Shown: positions 50,501-64,000 of the stretch, piece by piece
How positions within the stretch are numbered: position 1 is the first letter of the stretch
Layout of the letters: each line of letters starts with the position of its first letter
Assembly (NCBI RefSeq): GCF_024679095.1
Contig: NW_026111228.1
Location: forward strand, 535,037 to 599,036
DNA length: 64,000 nucleotides
Reading direction: 5' to 3'
DNA from: Eriocheir sinensis
Lineage: Eukaryota; Arthropoda; Malacostraca; Decapoda; Varunidae
The notes under the pieces: generated by a model
Told to the model about the DNA's origin: nothing
The model's database searches: none
Seen by the model: only the letters and a program-made list of their open reading frames with translations
Position numbers and translations under genes: made by a program

Positions 50501-53183
50501 CTAATTTACTTTTTTTTTATGTGCATTTTTGTACATATATTTTTATAGAAATTTGCGTTATTTGTATATTTTTTCTCATACAAATTTATATTATTTTATT
50601 GCTATTTTGTTTATTTATTTTGATACTAATTACATGATTATATGTGTATTTTTTTAATATTTTTTATACGTATTTACATTACTTAATGTGTATTTTGTTT
50701 ATATATTTTTAAACAAATCTACGTTATTATATGTATTTGTATAAATATTTTGATACAGATTTACATTATTTTATGTATTTTGTATGTACATTTCAATTCA
50801 AATTTAGCTTATTTTAGCTGTATTTTGTATATATATTTTCATACAAATTTAATAACTTCTGTGTATTTTTGTATATAGTTTTATACAAATTTACGATATT
50901 TTATGTGTATTTTGTATATTTATATTTATACAAATACACTTTCTTTTACTAGTATTTTGTTTATTTATTTTGATACGATTTTTATGTGTATTTTGTATTC
51001 ATTTTTTTATACGTATTTACTTCATTTTATGTGTATTTTGTATATATTTTTATAGAAACCAACGTTATTTTATGTGTATTCGTATATATATTTTGAAACA
51101 AATTTACATTGTTTTATATGTATTTTGCATATCTATTTCAATACAAATTTACCTTACAGTATGTGCATTTTTTATATTTATTTTAATACAAATTTTAATA
51201 TTTTATGTGTATTTTGGTATATATATTTCTATAAAAAATGCGTTATTTTATGGCTATTTTGCATCTTTATTTTCAAACAAATTTACATTATTTTATTAAT
51301 ATTCTGAGTATTTATTTTGATACGATTTTACATTATTCTATTTGTGTTTTGTATATATATTTTTTATACATACTTACATTATTTAATTAGTATTTTGTAT
51401 ATATATTTGATACAAATTTACGTTATTTTAAGTGTATATGTTTATATATTTTCATTCAAACTTCCATTATTTTATGTGTATTTTGTATATGTATTTCAAT
51501 ACAAATTTACCTAATTTTTATGTGTATTTTGTATATTTATTTTCATACAAATTTAAATTATTTTTGTGTATTTTTGTATATAGTTTTATACAAACTTAAG
51601 TTATTTTATGAGTATTTTGTATATCTATTTTCATACATATACACATTCTTTTATTGATATTTTGTTTATTTATTTTGACGAAAATTTAAATTATTTAATG
51701 TGTATTTTGTATATATATTTTTATACGTATTTACATCATTTCATGTGTATTTTGTATATATATTTCTATAGAAATCTACGTTATATTATGTGTATTCGTA
51801 TATAGATTTTTAAACAAATTTACACTTTTATGTGTATATTGAACATTTTTTCAATACAAATTTACCTTATTGTATATGCATTTTGTATATTACTTTTAAT
51901 ACAAATTTAATTATTCTATGTGTATTTTTGTATGTATTTTTATAAGAAATATGCTTTATTTTATGGGTATTTTGCATCTTTATTTTCATACAAATTTACG
52001 TTATTTTATTGATATTCTGCTCATTCATTTTGATACGATTTGACATTATTCTATGTGTATTTTGTAAATATTTTTAATACAAATTTACGTTATTTTATGT
52101 GTATTTGTTTATATATTTTGACACAAATTTACAATATTTTATGGGTATTTTGTATGTATATTTCAAAAGAAATTTACCTAGTTTTATGTGTATTTTGAAT
52201 ATCTATTTTCATACAAACTCAAATTATTTTTATGTATTTTTGTATATATTTCAATACAAATTTTGGTTATGTTATATGTATTTTGTAAATCTATTTTCAT
52301 TCAAATATATATTATTTTATTGGTATTTTGTTGATTTATATTGATACGAATTTACATTATTTTATATGTACTTTTTATATATATTTTTATACGCATTTAC
52401 ATTATTTAATATTTATTTTGAATATATAATTTTATACAAATTCATGGTATTTTATGTGTATTTGTATATATATTTTCATATGAATTTACATTATTTTATG
52501 TATATTTTGTACATATATTTCATTACAAATTTACCTTATTTTATGTTTATTTTGTATGTGTATTTTGTACATTTATATTTATACACGTTTACTCATACAA
52601 ATTTATATTATTTTATTGGTATTTTGTTTATTTATTTTGATACGAATTACATGATTATATGTGTATTTTGTACACATTTTTTATACGTATTTACATTATT
52701 TAATGTGTATTTTGTTAATATATTTTCATACAAATTTACGTTATTATATGTGTATTTGAATAAATATTTTGATACCAATTTACTTTATTTCATGTATTTT
52801 GTATATATATTTCAATTCAAATTTAGCTTATTTTGTGTGTGTTTTGTATATATTTTCATACAAATTTAATTACTTCTGTGTATTTTTGTATATAGTTTTA
52901 TATAAATTTACGTTATTTTATGTGTATTTTGTATATTTATATTTATACAAATACACATTCTTTTATTGGTATTTTGTTTATTTATTTTGATACAATTTAC
53001 ATTATTTTATGTGTATTTTGTATACATTTTTTATACGTATTTACTTCATTTTTATGTATTTTGTATATATATTTTATAGAAATCTACGTTATTTTATGTG
53101 TATTCGTATACATATTTTGAAACAAATTTACATTGCTTTATATGTATTTTACATATCTATTTTAATACAAATTTTCCTTATTG
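47574..53183 (+). repeat. Satellite block 32, long plus orientation
   Basis: Joins interrupt the series at about 47,998 (after ATTATTTTATGATATATATT) and about 49,021 (TTTTCAGTTTATAGGTAC). Positions 48,000-49,000 match 15,890-16,860 and 58,850-59,630. Positions 49,210-50,850 match 43,030-44,500. Positions 51,517-52,572 match 12,475-13,530. A partial CACGTTTACTCATACAAATT junction lies at about 52,585 without an orientation change. Confidence 0.86.
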
Positions 53184-53510
53184 TACATATAAAACAATGT
53201 AAATTTGTTTCAAAATATATGTACGAATACATATAAAATAACGTAGATTTCTATAAAAATATATATACAAAATACACGTAAAATTAAGTAAATACGTATA
53301 AAAAAATGTAAACAAAATACACATAAAATAATGTAAATTCGAAACAAAATAAATAAACAAAATACCAATAAAAGAATGTATTTGTATAAATATAAATGTA
53401 CAAAATACACATACAAAATAAACATAAAATCAGGTAAATTTGTAATGAAATATATGTACAAAATACACATAAAATAATGTAAATTTATATGATAATATAT
53501 ATACATATGA
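53184..53510 (-). repeat. Satellite block 33a, minus orientation, left flank of retrotransposon
   Basis: Minus monomers running into the 5' end of the element. The last shared satellite sequence is AATATATATAC at about 53,503. A few bases (ATATGA) separate it from recognisable element sequence. Confidence 0.85.
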
Positions 53511-53514
53511 ACTT

Positions 53515-53715
53515 TACATTTCTGCCCGAAATCGTGCCAAATCTATTCTCCGACTAACCAAAAATTCTTTCATTAATAGAAAATGTCAAAACCTTGCTTT
53601 CTCTAACTCTTCCCGTGACTTCTGGCATCTAGCCATAAACATCTCCTCCAACTTCACTTCTTCATCTTTCCCTCCACTCCTCAGTCGGCAACACTGCCGT
53701 CTCATCTATCTCTAA
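53515..53715 (+). pseudogene. Retrotransposon ORF2 remnant, linker upstream of the RT domain
   Basis: This frame reads about 66 residues, including SRDFWHLAINISSNF, then stops at TAA (53,713-53,715). The homologous reading continues in the next frame from about 53,687, so an indel near 53,681-53,687 separates this piece from the RT frame. It corresponds to the variable region between endonuclease and RT and has no catalytic motif. Confidence 0.75.
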
Positions 53716-54778
53716 GGCTGAACTCTTCTCTCAAACTTTTTCTAAAAACTCCACTCTGGACGATTCTGGGCATATTCCTCCTACTCATCCCCCCTTTGAC
53801 TCCTTTATGCCTGTTATAAAGATTCTTCATAATGATGTTTTCTATGCCCTCTCTGGCCTCAATCCTCAGAAGGCTTATGGACCTGATGGAGTGCCTCCTA
53901 TTGTCCTTAAAAATTGTGCCTCCGTGCTGTCACCCTGCCTGGTCAAACTCTTTCGCCTCTGCCTGTCAACATCTACCTTTCCTTCTTGCTGGAAGTATGC
54001 CTTCATACAGCCTGTACCTAAGAAGGGTGACCGCTCCAATCCCTCAAACTACCGTCCTATTGCTTTACTTTCTTGTCTATCTAAAGCTTTTGAATCAATC
54101 CTTAACCGGAAGATTCAAAAGCACCTTTCCACTTCTGACCTTCTATCTGATCGCCAGTATGGGTTCCGCAATGGGCGTTCTACTGGTGATCTCCTAGCCT
54201 TCTTAACTGACTCTTGGTCATCCTCTCTTAGCCGTTTCGGTGAAACTTTTGCTATTGCGCTGGACATATCAAAAGCTTTTGATAGGGTCTGGCACAAATC
54301 TTTGCTTTCTAAACTACCCTCCTACGGTTTCTATCCTTCTCTCTGTTCCTTTATCTCCAGTTTCCTTTCTGACCGTTCTATTTCTGCCTTGGTAGACGGT
54401 CACTGTTCTTCCCCTAAATCTATTAACAGTGGTGTCCCACAGGGTTCTGTCCTATCTCCCACTCTTTTTCTGTTGTTCATTGATGATCTTCTTTCCAAAA
54501 CGAACTGTCCTATCCATTCCTACGCCGATGATTCCACTCTGCATTATTCAACTTCTTTTAATAGAAGACCCACCCTTCAGGAACTTAACGACTCAAGGCT
54601 GGAGGCTGCAGAACGCTTAGCCTCAGACCTTACTATTATTTCCGATTGGGGCAAGAAGAACCTGGTGTCCTTCAACGCCTCAAAACACAGTTTCTCCACC
54701 TATCCACTCGACACAATCTTCCAAACAACTATCCCCTATTCTTTGACAACACCCAGCTATCACCTTCCTCAACACTAA
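53687..54778 (+). pseudogene. Reverse transcriptase domain of non-LTR retrotransposon (broken)
   Basis: This frame is open from about 53,687. Its first Met, at 53,807, gives a 323-residue reading, but the Met is internal to the domain and not a real start. Residues are counted from it. AYGPDGVPP at 23-31 and NYRPIALLS at 81-89 are the early RT blocks, YGFRNGRST is at 118-126, and ALDISKAFD at 151-159 holds the first catalytic Asp (153). SGVPQGSVLSPTLF spans 208-221, and YADD at 239-242 holds the other two catalytic Asp residues (241, 242). All three catalytic residues are intact. After residue 293 (about 54,685) a one-base loss in an A run shifts the frame, and the last 30 residues to the TGA-independent stop at 54,778 are out of frame. 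The enzyme would copy element RNA at a nicked target, but this copy cannot encode the full protein. Confidence 0.93.
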
Positions 54779-55357
54779 ACATCCTCGGTCTATCCTTAAC
54801 TCAAAATCTCAAATGGAAACTTCATCTCATCTCTTACTAAATCAGCTTCCTCGAGGCTGGGCGTTCTGTACCGTCTCCGCCAATTCTTCTCCCCTGCACA
54901 GTTGCTGTCCATACAGGGCCTTGTCCGCCCTCGTATGGAGTATGCATCTCATGTGTGGGGGGGCTCCACTCACACAGCTCTTCTGGACAGAGTGGAGGCA
55001 AAGGCTCTTCGTCTCATCAGCTCTCCTCCTCATACTGATAGTCTTCTACCTCTTAAATTCCGCCGCAATGTTGCCTCTCTTTCTATCTTCTATCGATATT
55101 TCCACGCTGACTGCTCTTCTGAACTTGCTAACTGCATGCCTCCCCCCCTCCCGCGGCCCCGCTGCACTCGACTTTCTACTCATGCTCATCCCTATACAGT
55201 CCAAACCCCTTATGCAAGAGTTAACCAGCATCTTCACTCTTTCATCCCTCACGCTGGTAAACTCTGGAACAATCTTCCTTCATCTGTATTTCCTCCTGCC
55301 TACGACTTGAACTCTTTCAAGAGGAGGGTATCAGGACACCTCTCCTCCCGAAACTGA
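54684..55357 (+). pseudogene. C-terminal part of retrotransposon ORF2, frameshifted
   Basis: The homologous reading first continues in one frame over about 54,684-54,840 (LSPSSTLNILGLSLTQNLKW), ending at TAA. It then returns to the RT frame from about 54,835 to the stop at 55,355-55,357. The last part includes RMEYASHVWGG, a thumb/connection block typical of Jockey- and CR1-type proteins, and ends NSFKRRVSGHLSSRN. Two compensating indels, near 54,684 and 54,835, therefore bracket an out-of-frame segment of about 150 bp. The short open frames on the opposite strand here are shadows. Confidence 0.88.
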
Positions 55358-55463
55358 CCTATCTTTCGGCCACCTCTTTGGATTCTTTTTAGGAGCAGCA
55401 AGTATAGGGGTTTTTTTTTTAATGTTTACTTTTTTTGTGCCCTTGAGCTGTCTCCTTTGCTGT

Positions 55464-55476
55464 AAAAAAAAAAAAA
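55464..55476 (+). repeat. Poly(A) tail of the retrotransposon
   Basis: Thirteen A follow CTTTGCTGT and directly adjoin satellite sequence TACAAATACACATAAAAT. This marks the 3' end of a target-primed insertion. Confidence 0.9.
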
Positions 55477-58695
<3,219 letters not shown>

Positions 58696-60234
58696 ATGGA
58701 TATTTTGCATCTTTATTTTCATACAAATTTACAATATTTTATTGATATTCTCTTTATTTATTTTGATACGATTTAGCATTATTCTATGTGTTTTTTGTAA
58801 ATATTTTTTTATATATATATTTACATTATTTCATGTTAATTTTGTATATATTTTTTATCCAAATTTACATTATTTTATGTGTATTTGTTTATATATTTTC
58901 ATACATATTTACACTATTTTATGTGTTTTGTATATATATTTTCTACGTATTTAAATTATTTTATGTGTATTTTGTATATACATTTTCATAAAAAAATTAC
59001 GTTATTTTATTATGTGAATAAGTATATATTTTGATACAAATTTTATACAAATTCATGTTATTTAATGTGTATTTGTATAAATATTTCATATATTTCATTA
59101 CAAATTTACCTTATTTTAAGTTTATTTTGTATATTTATTTCATTCAATTTTAAATTATTTTATGTGTATATTTGTATTTGTATTTAGGTTATTTTATGTG
59201 TATTTTGTATATATATTTTCATCCAAAATTACATTATTTTATTGGTATTTCTCAATTTAATTCGATACGAATTTAGATTATTTCATAGGTATTTTGTATA
59301 CATATTTTTATTCTCATTTACATTATCTAATGTGTGTTTTGTATATATATTTTTATGCAAATTTATTTAATGTTCATTTTTGTACATATATTTTTATAGA
59401 AATTTGCGTTATTTTATGTATATAGTTTTATATAAATTTACGTTATTTTATGTGCATTTTGTTTATTTATATTTATACAAATACACATTCTTTTATTGGT
59501 ATATTGTTTATTTACATTTATACGAATTTACATTATTTTATGTGTATTATGTATACATTTTTTTATACGTATTTACTTAATTTTATATGTATTTTGTATA
59601 TGTATTTTTATAGAAATCTATACAAATTTTAGTTATGTTATGTGTATTTTGTAAATCTATTTTCATTCAAATATATATTTTTTTATTGGTATTTTGTTGA
59701 TTTATATTGATACGAGTTTACATTATTTTATATGTACTTTGTATATATATTTTTATACGCATTTACATTATTTAGTATTTATTTTGAATATATAATTTTA
59801 TACAAATTCATGGTATTTTATGTGTATTTGTATATATATTTTCATATAAATTTACATTATTTTATGTGTATTTTGTACATATATTTCATTACAAATTTAC
59901 CTTACTTTATGTTTATTTTGTATGTGTATTTTGTACATTTATATTTATACACATTCTTTTATTTTTATTTTGTTTATTTATTTTGTTTCGCATTTACATT
60001 ATTTTATGTGTATTTTGTTTACATTTTTTTATACGTATTTACTTAATTTTATGTGTATTTTGTATATATATTTTTATAGAAATCTACGTTATTTTATGTG
60101 TATTCGTATATATATTTTGAAACAAATTAAATTGTTTTATATGTATTTTGCATATCTCTTTCAATAGAAGTTTACCTTATTGTATGTGCATTTTGTATAT
60201 TTATTTCAATACAAATTTAAATATTTTATGTGTA
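58696..60234 (+). repeat. Satellite block 34b, plus orientation, right of SINE
   Basis: Continues the monomer split by the SINE (ATGGATATTTTGCATC). Positions 58,850-59,630 match 48,000-48,830 and 15,890-16,640. Positions 59,630-60,230 match 13,220-13,840 and 52,260-52,570. Confidence 0.86.
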
Positions 60235-61489
60235 TACATGTACAAAAATACATAAAATAATGTATTTGTATGAAATGAAAACAAATACATTTATATAAAA
60301 TATATATACAAAATATACATAGAATAATGTAAAATCATATCAAAATAAATACACAGAATATCAATAAAATAATGTAAATTTGTATGAAAATAAAGATGCA
60401 AAATACCCATAAAATAAAGCATATTTTTATAAAAATACATATACAAAAATAAACATAGATTAATCAAATTTGTATTAAATTTAATATACAAAATGCACAT
60501 ACAATAAAATAAAATTGTATTGAAATAATATGCAAAATACATAAAATAATGTAAATTTGTTTCAAATTATATATACGAATACACATAAAATAACCCAAAT
60601 TTCTATAGAAATATATATACAAAATACACTTGAAATAATGTAAATACGTATAAAAATATAATACAAAATACACATTAAATAATGTTAATTCGTGTCAAAA
60701 TAAATAAACAAAATATCATGAAATGAATGTGTATTTGTTTGAAAATAGATATACAAAATACATAAATAACCTAAATTTATATAAACTATAAACAAAAATA
60801 CACAAAAATAATTTAAACTTGTATGAAAATAAATATACAAAACATATAAAATAGGTAAAGTTGAATTGAAATACATATACAAAATACACAACAAATAATG
60901 TATATTTTATTGAAAAATTATAAACATATAGTCTTAAATTATCGTAAATTTGTATCAAATATATATACAAAAAACATTAAATAATGTAAAAATAAAAATA
61001 TACAAAACACAAATAAAATAATTTAAAATCGTATCAAAATAGATACAGAAAATATTTATAAAATAATGTAAATTTCTATGAAAATTAAGATGCAAATACC
61101 CATAAAATAACGCATTTTTATAAAAATATAAATACAAAAAACATAAAATATTTGATTTTTGTATTAAAATAAATAGATATGCACGTAAAATAAACATAAA
61201 TTTAAATTGAAATATATATACAAAATACATAAAATAATGTAAATTTGTATCAAAATACCTATACGAATACACATAAAAATAACGTAAATTTGTATAAAAA
61301 TATATAAACAAACTGCACATTAAATAATGTAAATATGTATAAAAAAATATACAAAATACACAAATAATCATGTAATTCGTATCAAAATAAATGAACAAAA
61401 TACCAATAAAATAATGTAATTTATGAAAAATATACAAAATACATAAATAACATCGCAAAATATCAATAAAATATAAATATAATATAATA
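60235..61489 (-). repeat. Satellite block 35, minus orientation, indel-rich
   Basis: Inverted counterpart of 56,840-58,050 and of 11,265-12,350. Small deletions and insertions relative to those copies become frequent from about 60,660 onward, and spacing departs from 45 bp. Confidence 0.82.
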
Positions 61490-63455
61490 TATTTTATACA
61501 TATTTAAAATATTTAATGTATATTTTATATATATTTATCCAAATTTACGTGATTTACATATGTTTATTGTTATATATTTTCATACAAATATACATTATTT
61601 TATGTAGAGTTTTGTATATGTATTTCAATACAAATTTGGCCTAACATATTGCATTTTGCATATCTCATTTTCAAACAAATTTAATTATTTTTGTTTATAT
61701 TTGTATATATTTTATACAAATTTAGTTATTTTTTTTGTTTTTGTATATACATTTTCTATACAAATATACATTCTTTTATTGGAATTTTTAGTATTTGAAT
61801 ATTTTTGCAATTTACATTATTTTTATGTGTGTTTGTATATATATTTTTCTACGTATTTAAAACTATTTTATGTGTATTTTATACTATACATTTTCATAAA
61901 AATTTACGTTATTTTATTGTGTGTATTCGTATATATTTTGAAACTTATTTTATACAAACTCATGTTATTTTATGTGTATTTGTGTATATATTTTCATACA
62001 AATTTATATTATTTTATGTGTATTCTACATATATTTTATTACAAATTTACCTTATTTTTATGTTTATTTTGTATATTTATTTATTTCAATTTAAATTATT
62101 TAATGTATATTTGTATTTGTATTTGGAGTTATTTTATGTGCATGGTTTTCTATATATATTTTCATCCAAAATTACATTATTTTATTATTTATTTTTCTTA
62201 ATTTAACTCGATACAATTTAAGATTATTTCTATGGGTATTTTTGTATACATATTTTATACTCATTTACATTATCTAATGTGTGTTTTGTATATATTTTAT
62301 GCAAACTTATTTTATGTGCATTTTTGTACATATATTTTATAGAAACTTAAAACTGTGTATTTTGTGTATGAAAAACTTGTACATGTTTTCTCATACAAAT
62401 TTACATTACTTTAATTAGTTTTTTTGTTTATTTATTTTGATGTTTAGAATGACTAGAATTATTGATTGTATTTTGTAAAATATTTTTTATACGTATTTAG
62501 CCATTACTTAATGTATTTTACTTTTATATTTTTTTACAAATTTACGTTATTATATGTGTGTGGTTTGTTAAAAATATTTTGAAACGAATTTACATTATTT
62601 TATGTATTTTGCAATATATATATTTCAATTCAAATTCTTTAGCTTATTTTGTGTGTGTATTTTGTATATCTATTTTCATACAAATTTAATTACTTCTGTA
62701 TTTTGTATATAGTTTTATATAAATTTACGTTATTTTATGTGCATTTTGTATATTTATATTTATACAAATACACATTCTCTTATTGGAAGTATTTTGTTTA
62801 TTTATATTTATACGTAATTTACATTGATTTTTATGTGTATTTTGAATGACTTTTTTATTTCATATTTACTTAATTTTAATTTGTATTTTGTATATATATA
62901 TTTATAGAAATCTAACGTTTATTTTATGTATTCGTATATATATTTTGAAACAAATTTACATTGTTTTATATGTTTTTTGTATATCTTATTTCAATACAAA
63001 TTTACCTTATTGCATGTGCATTTTGTATATTTATTTTTAATACAAATTCAAATATTTTATGTGTATTTTGGTATATATAATTGCAACAAAAAAATGCGTT
63101 ATTTTATAGGTATTTTGCATCTTAAGGCTTTCATACAAATATACATTATTTTATTAATATCTCTGTGTATATATTTTCCAGATACATTTCTTACATTATA
63201 CCTATTTATTGCTTTTGTATATATTTTTTATACATATTTTCATTATTTAATGTGTACTTTTATATAGTATTTTATGCAAATTCAACGTCATTTTAAGTGT
63301 ATTTGTTTATATAATTTCATTCAAATTTACATTATTTTAAGTAGTATTCTGTATATGTATTTCAATACAAATTTACCTAATTTTTATGTGTATTTTCTAT
63401 ATTTATTTTCAAGTACAAATTTAAATTATTTTTGTGTTTTTTGTATATACATATG
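61490..63455 (+). repeat. Satellite block 36, plus orientation, heavily indel-disrupted
   Basis: Inverted counterpart of 9,341-11,264, recognisable monomer by monomer. It carries many inserted or lost bases, for example TTTTGATGTTTAGAATGAC at about 62,436, where other copies have TTTTGATACGAATTACATG. Open frames are correspondingly short. No gene is seen. Confidence 0.8.
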
Positions 63456-63737
63456 AAAGTAAAATTTCTCATGAAAATATATATTCAAAATATATATAAA
63501 ATTGTGTAAATAAGTTACATAAAATATATATATCAAATACACCTAAAATAATGATTCGTATCCAAAATAAATAAACAAATCCTAATAAAGACATTATATT
63601 TGGCAAGAATAAATATACAAAATACAAATAAAATTCTGAAATTTGAATAAAGTATATACAAAAACCAAAAATAAATTTCAATTTGTGTGAAATAGATATA
63701 CAAAATACACATATAATTATTAAATTTGTATTTAAAT
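63456..63737 (-). repeat. Satellite block 37, minus orientation, indel-rich
   Basis: Degraded match to 24,093-24,370 and 26,830-27,105, and inverted match to 9,080-9,340. It begins at the CATATGAAAGTAAAATTTCT switch, a variant of CATATAGAGTAAATTTCT. Confidence 0.78.
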
Positions 63738-64000
63738 ACGTATATTTGATAAAAATTTACGTAATTTTAAGTCTATAAACATATATTTTTCATTCAAATT
63801 TACATTCTTTTATGTGTATTTTGTATATGTATTTCAATACAAATTGCTTATTTTTATGTATGTTTTTGTATATTTATTTTCCATAAAAGTTTAAATTATT
63901 TTGTGTATTTTTGTATATAAGTTTTACTACAAATTTAGGTTATTGTTATGTGTATTTTGTATATTCTATTCTCTGTACAAATACACAATTTCTTTTCATG
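63738..64000 (+). repeat. Satellite block 38, plus orientation, continues past window
   Basis: Matches 11,810-12,050 and 57,330-57,580 with several inserted bases (TACTACAAATT, TTATTGTTATG). The array clearly continues beyond the window end. Confidence 0.8.

Larger units (their letters stand above)
53511..55476 (+). mobile_element. 5'-truncated non-LTR retrotransposon (LINE), Jockey/CR1-like, inactive
   Basis: This is the only protein-like DNA in the window, with much higher G+C than its surroundings. It encodes the tail of the endonuclease-RT linker, a reverse transcriptase core and the C-terminal region, followed by a 3' UTR of about 106 bp (55,358-55,463) and a 13-A tail (55,464-55,476). 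No endonuclease domain is present, so it is a 5'-truncated insertion. No RNase H or LTR is seen. The UTR contains a T10 run and ends CTGTCTCCTTTGCTGTA. Satellite continuity across the insertion (AATATATATAC then AAATACACATAAAAT) matches unoccupied paralogs at 46,930-46,965 and 34,090-34,125. At most a short ATAC could be a target-site duplication. The clade is judged from overall RT character; a CR1/L2 or Rex1-type assignment is also possible. Similar elements are common in decapod crustaceans, as I recall. Confidence 0.93.

Noticed and set aside
52585..52612. Another orientation switch at the CACGTTTACTCATAC motif
   Set aside because: Monomers on both sides are plus-oriented; only the right half of the junction motif is present, so no switch occurs here.
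53832..54197. Alternative 121-codon plus-strand frame overlapping the reverse transcriptase
   Set aside because: It overlaps the RT domain in another frame, while the RT frame has clear catalytic motifs.
54115..55252. Minus-strand open frames at 54,115-54,297, 54,842-55,033 and 55,046-55,252
   Set aside because: They are antisense shadows of the retrotransposon reading frames and show no family resemblance.

Overview
This window reads as eukaryotic repetitive DNA, probably from an arthropod and most likely a decapod crustacean. About 96% of it is one extremely AT-rich satellite family. The only non-satellite DNA is a decayed, 5'-truncated non-LTR retrotransposon (53,511-55,476) and a tRNA-derived SINE on the minus strand (58,453-58,695). 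The decapod assignment rests on the look of these two elements, judged from memory without a search. No host protein gene, rRNA gene, tRNA gene or CRISPR array is supported.

The satellite is built from a monomer of about 45 bp. Its T-rich strand carries a core TTATTTTATGTGTATTTTGT, then an AT-only stretch, then a TTTTCATACAAATTTAC-like end. Since 45 is a multiple of three, each monomer encodes 15 codons in every frame. Chance open frames of 60-300 codons rich in Phe, Tyr, Ile and Cys are therefore expected and are not genes. About 16 recognisable monomer subtypes follow each other in a fixed order, giving an irregular higher-order repeat of about 715 bp.

The layout is a mosaic of blocks from about 40 bp to 6.4 kb in which the T-rich strand is alternately on top (+) and below (-), with close to 40 orientation switches. 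Long + blocks lie at 14.6-24.1, 42.3-46.6, 47.6-53.2 and 56.8-60.2 kb. Long - blocks lie at 24.1-30.5, 31.9-35.6 and 9.3-11.3 kb. Several switch junctions recur at distant sites, sometimes inverted, so junctions were copied as part of larger segments.

Large duplications overlie this: a near-identical tandem duplication of about 4.77 kb (14,604-19,371 and 19,372-24,138), an inverted pair with arms of about 2.3 kb (1-2,281 and 6,447-8,747), an inverted pair of about 1.7 kb (7,612-9,340 and 24,090-25,822), an inverted pair of about 3 kb (9,340-12,350 and 60,425-63,460), and several direct copies tens of kilobases apart. Seven (TA)n arrays of about 95-168 bp sit at places where unexpanded paralogous copies have only a short TA tract. 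From about 60.2 kb to the end, small indels are much denser than elsewhere, which suggests sequencing noise or an older decayed block.

Nothing here works together as a gene pathway. The interest is structural: a strand-switching higher-order satellite in which inversion, duplication and TA expansion can all be read from internal paralogs.
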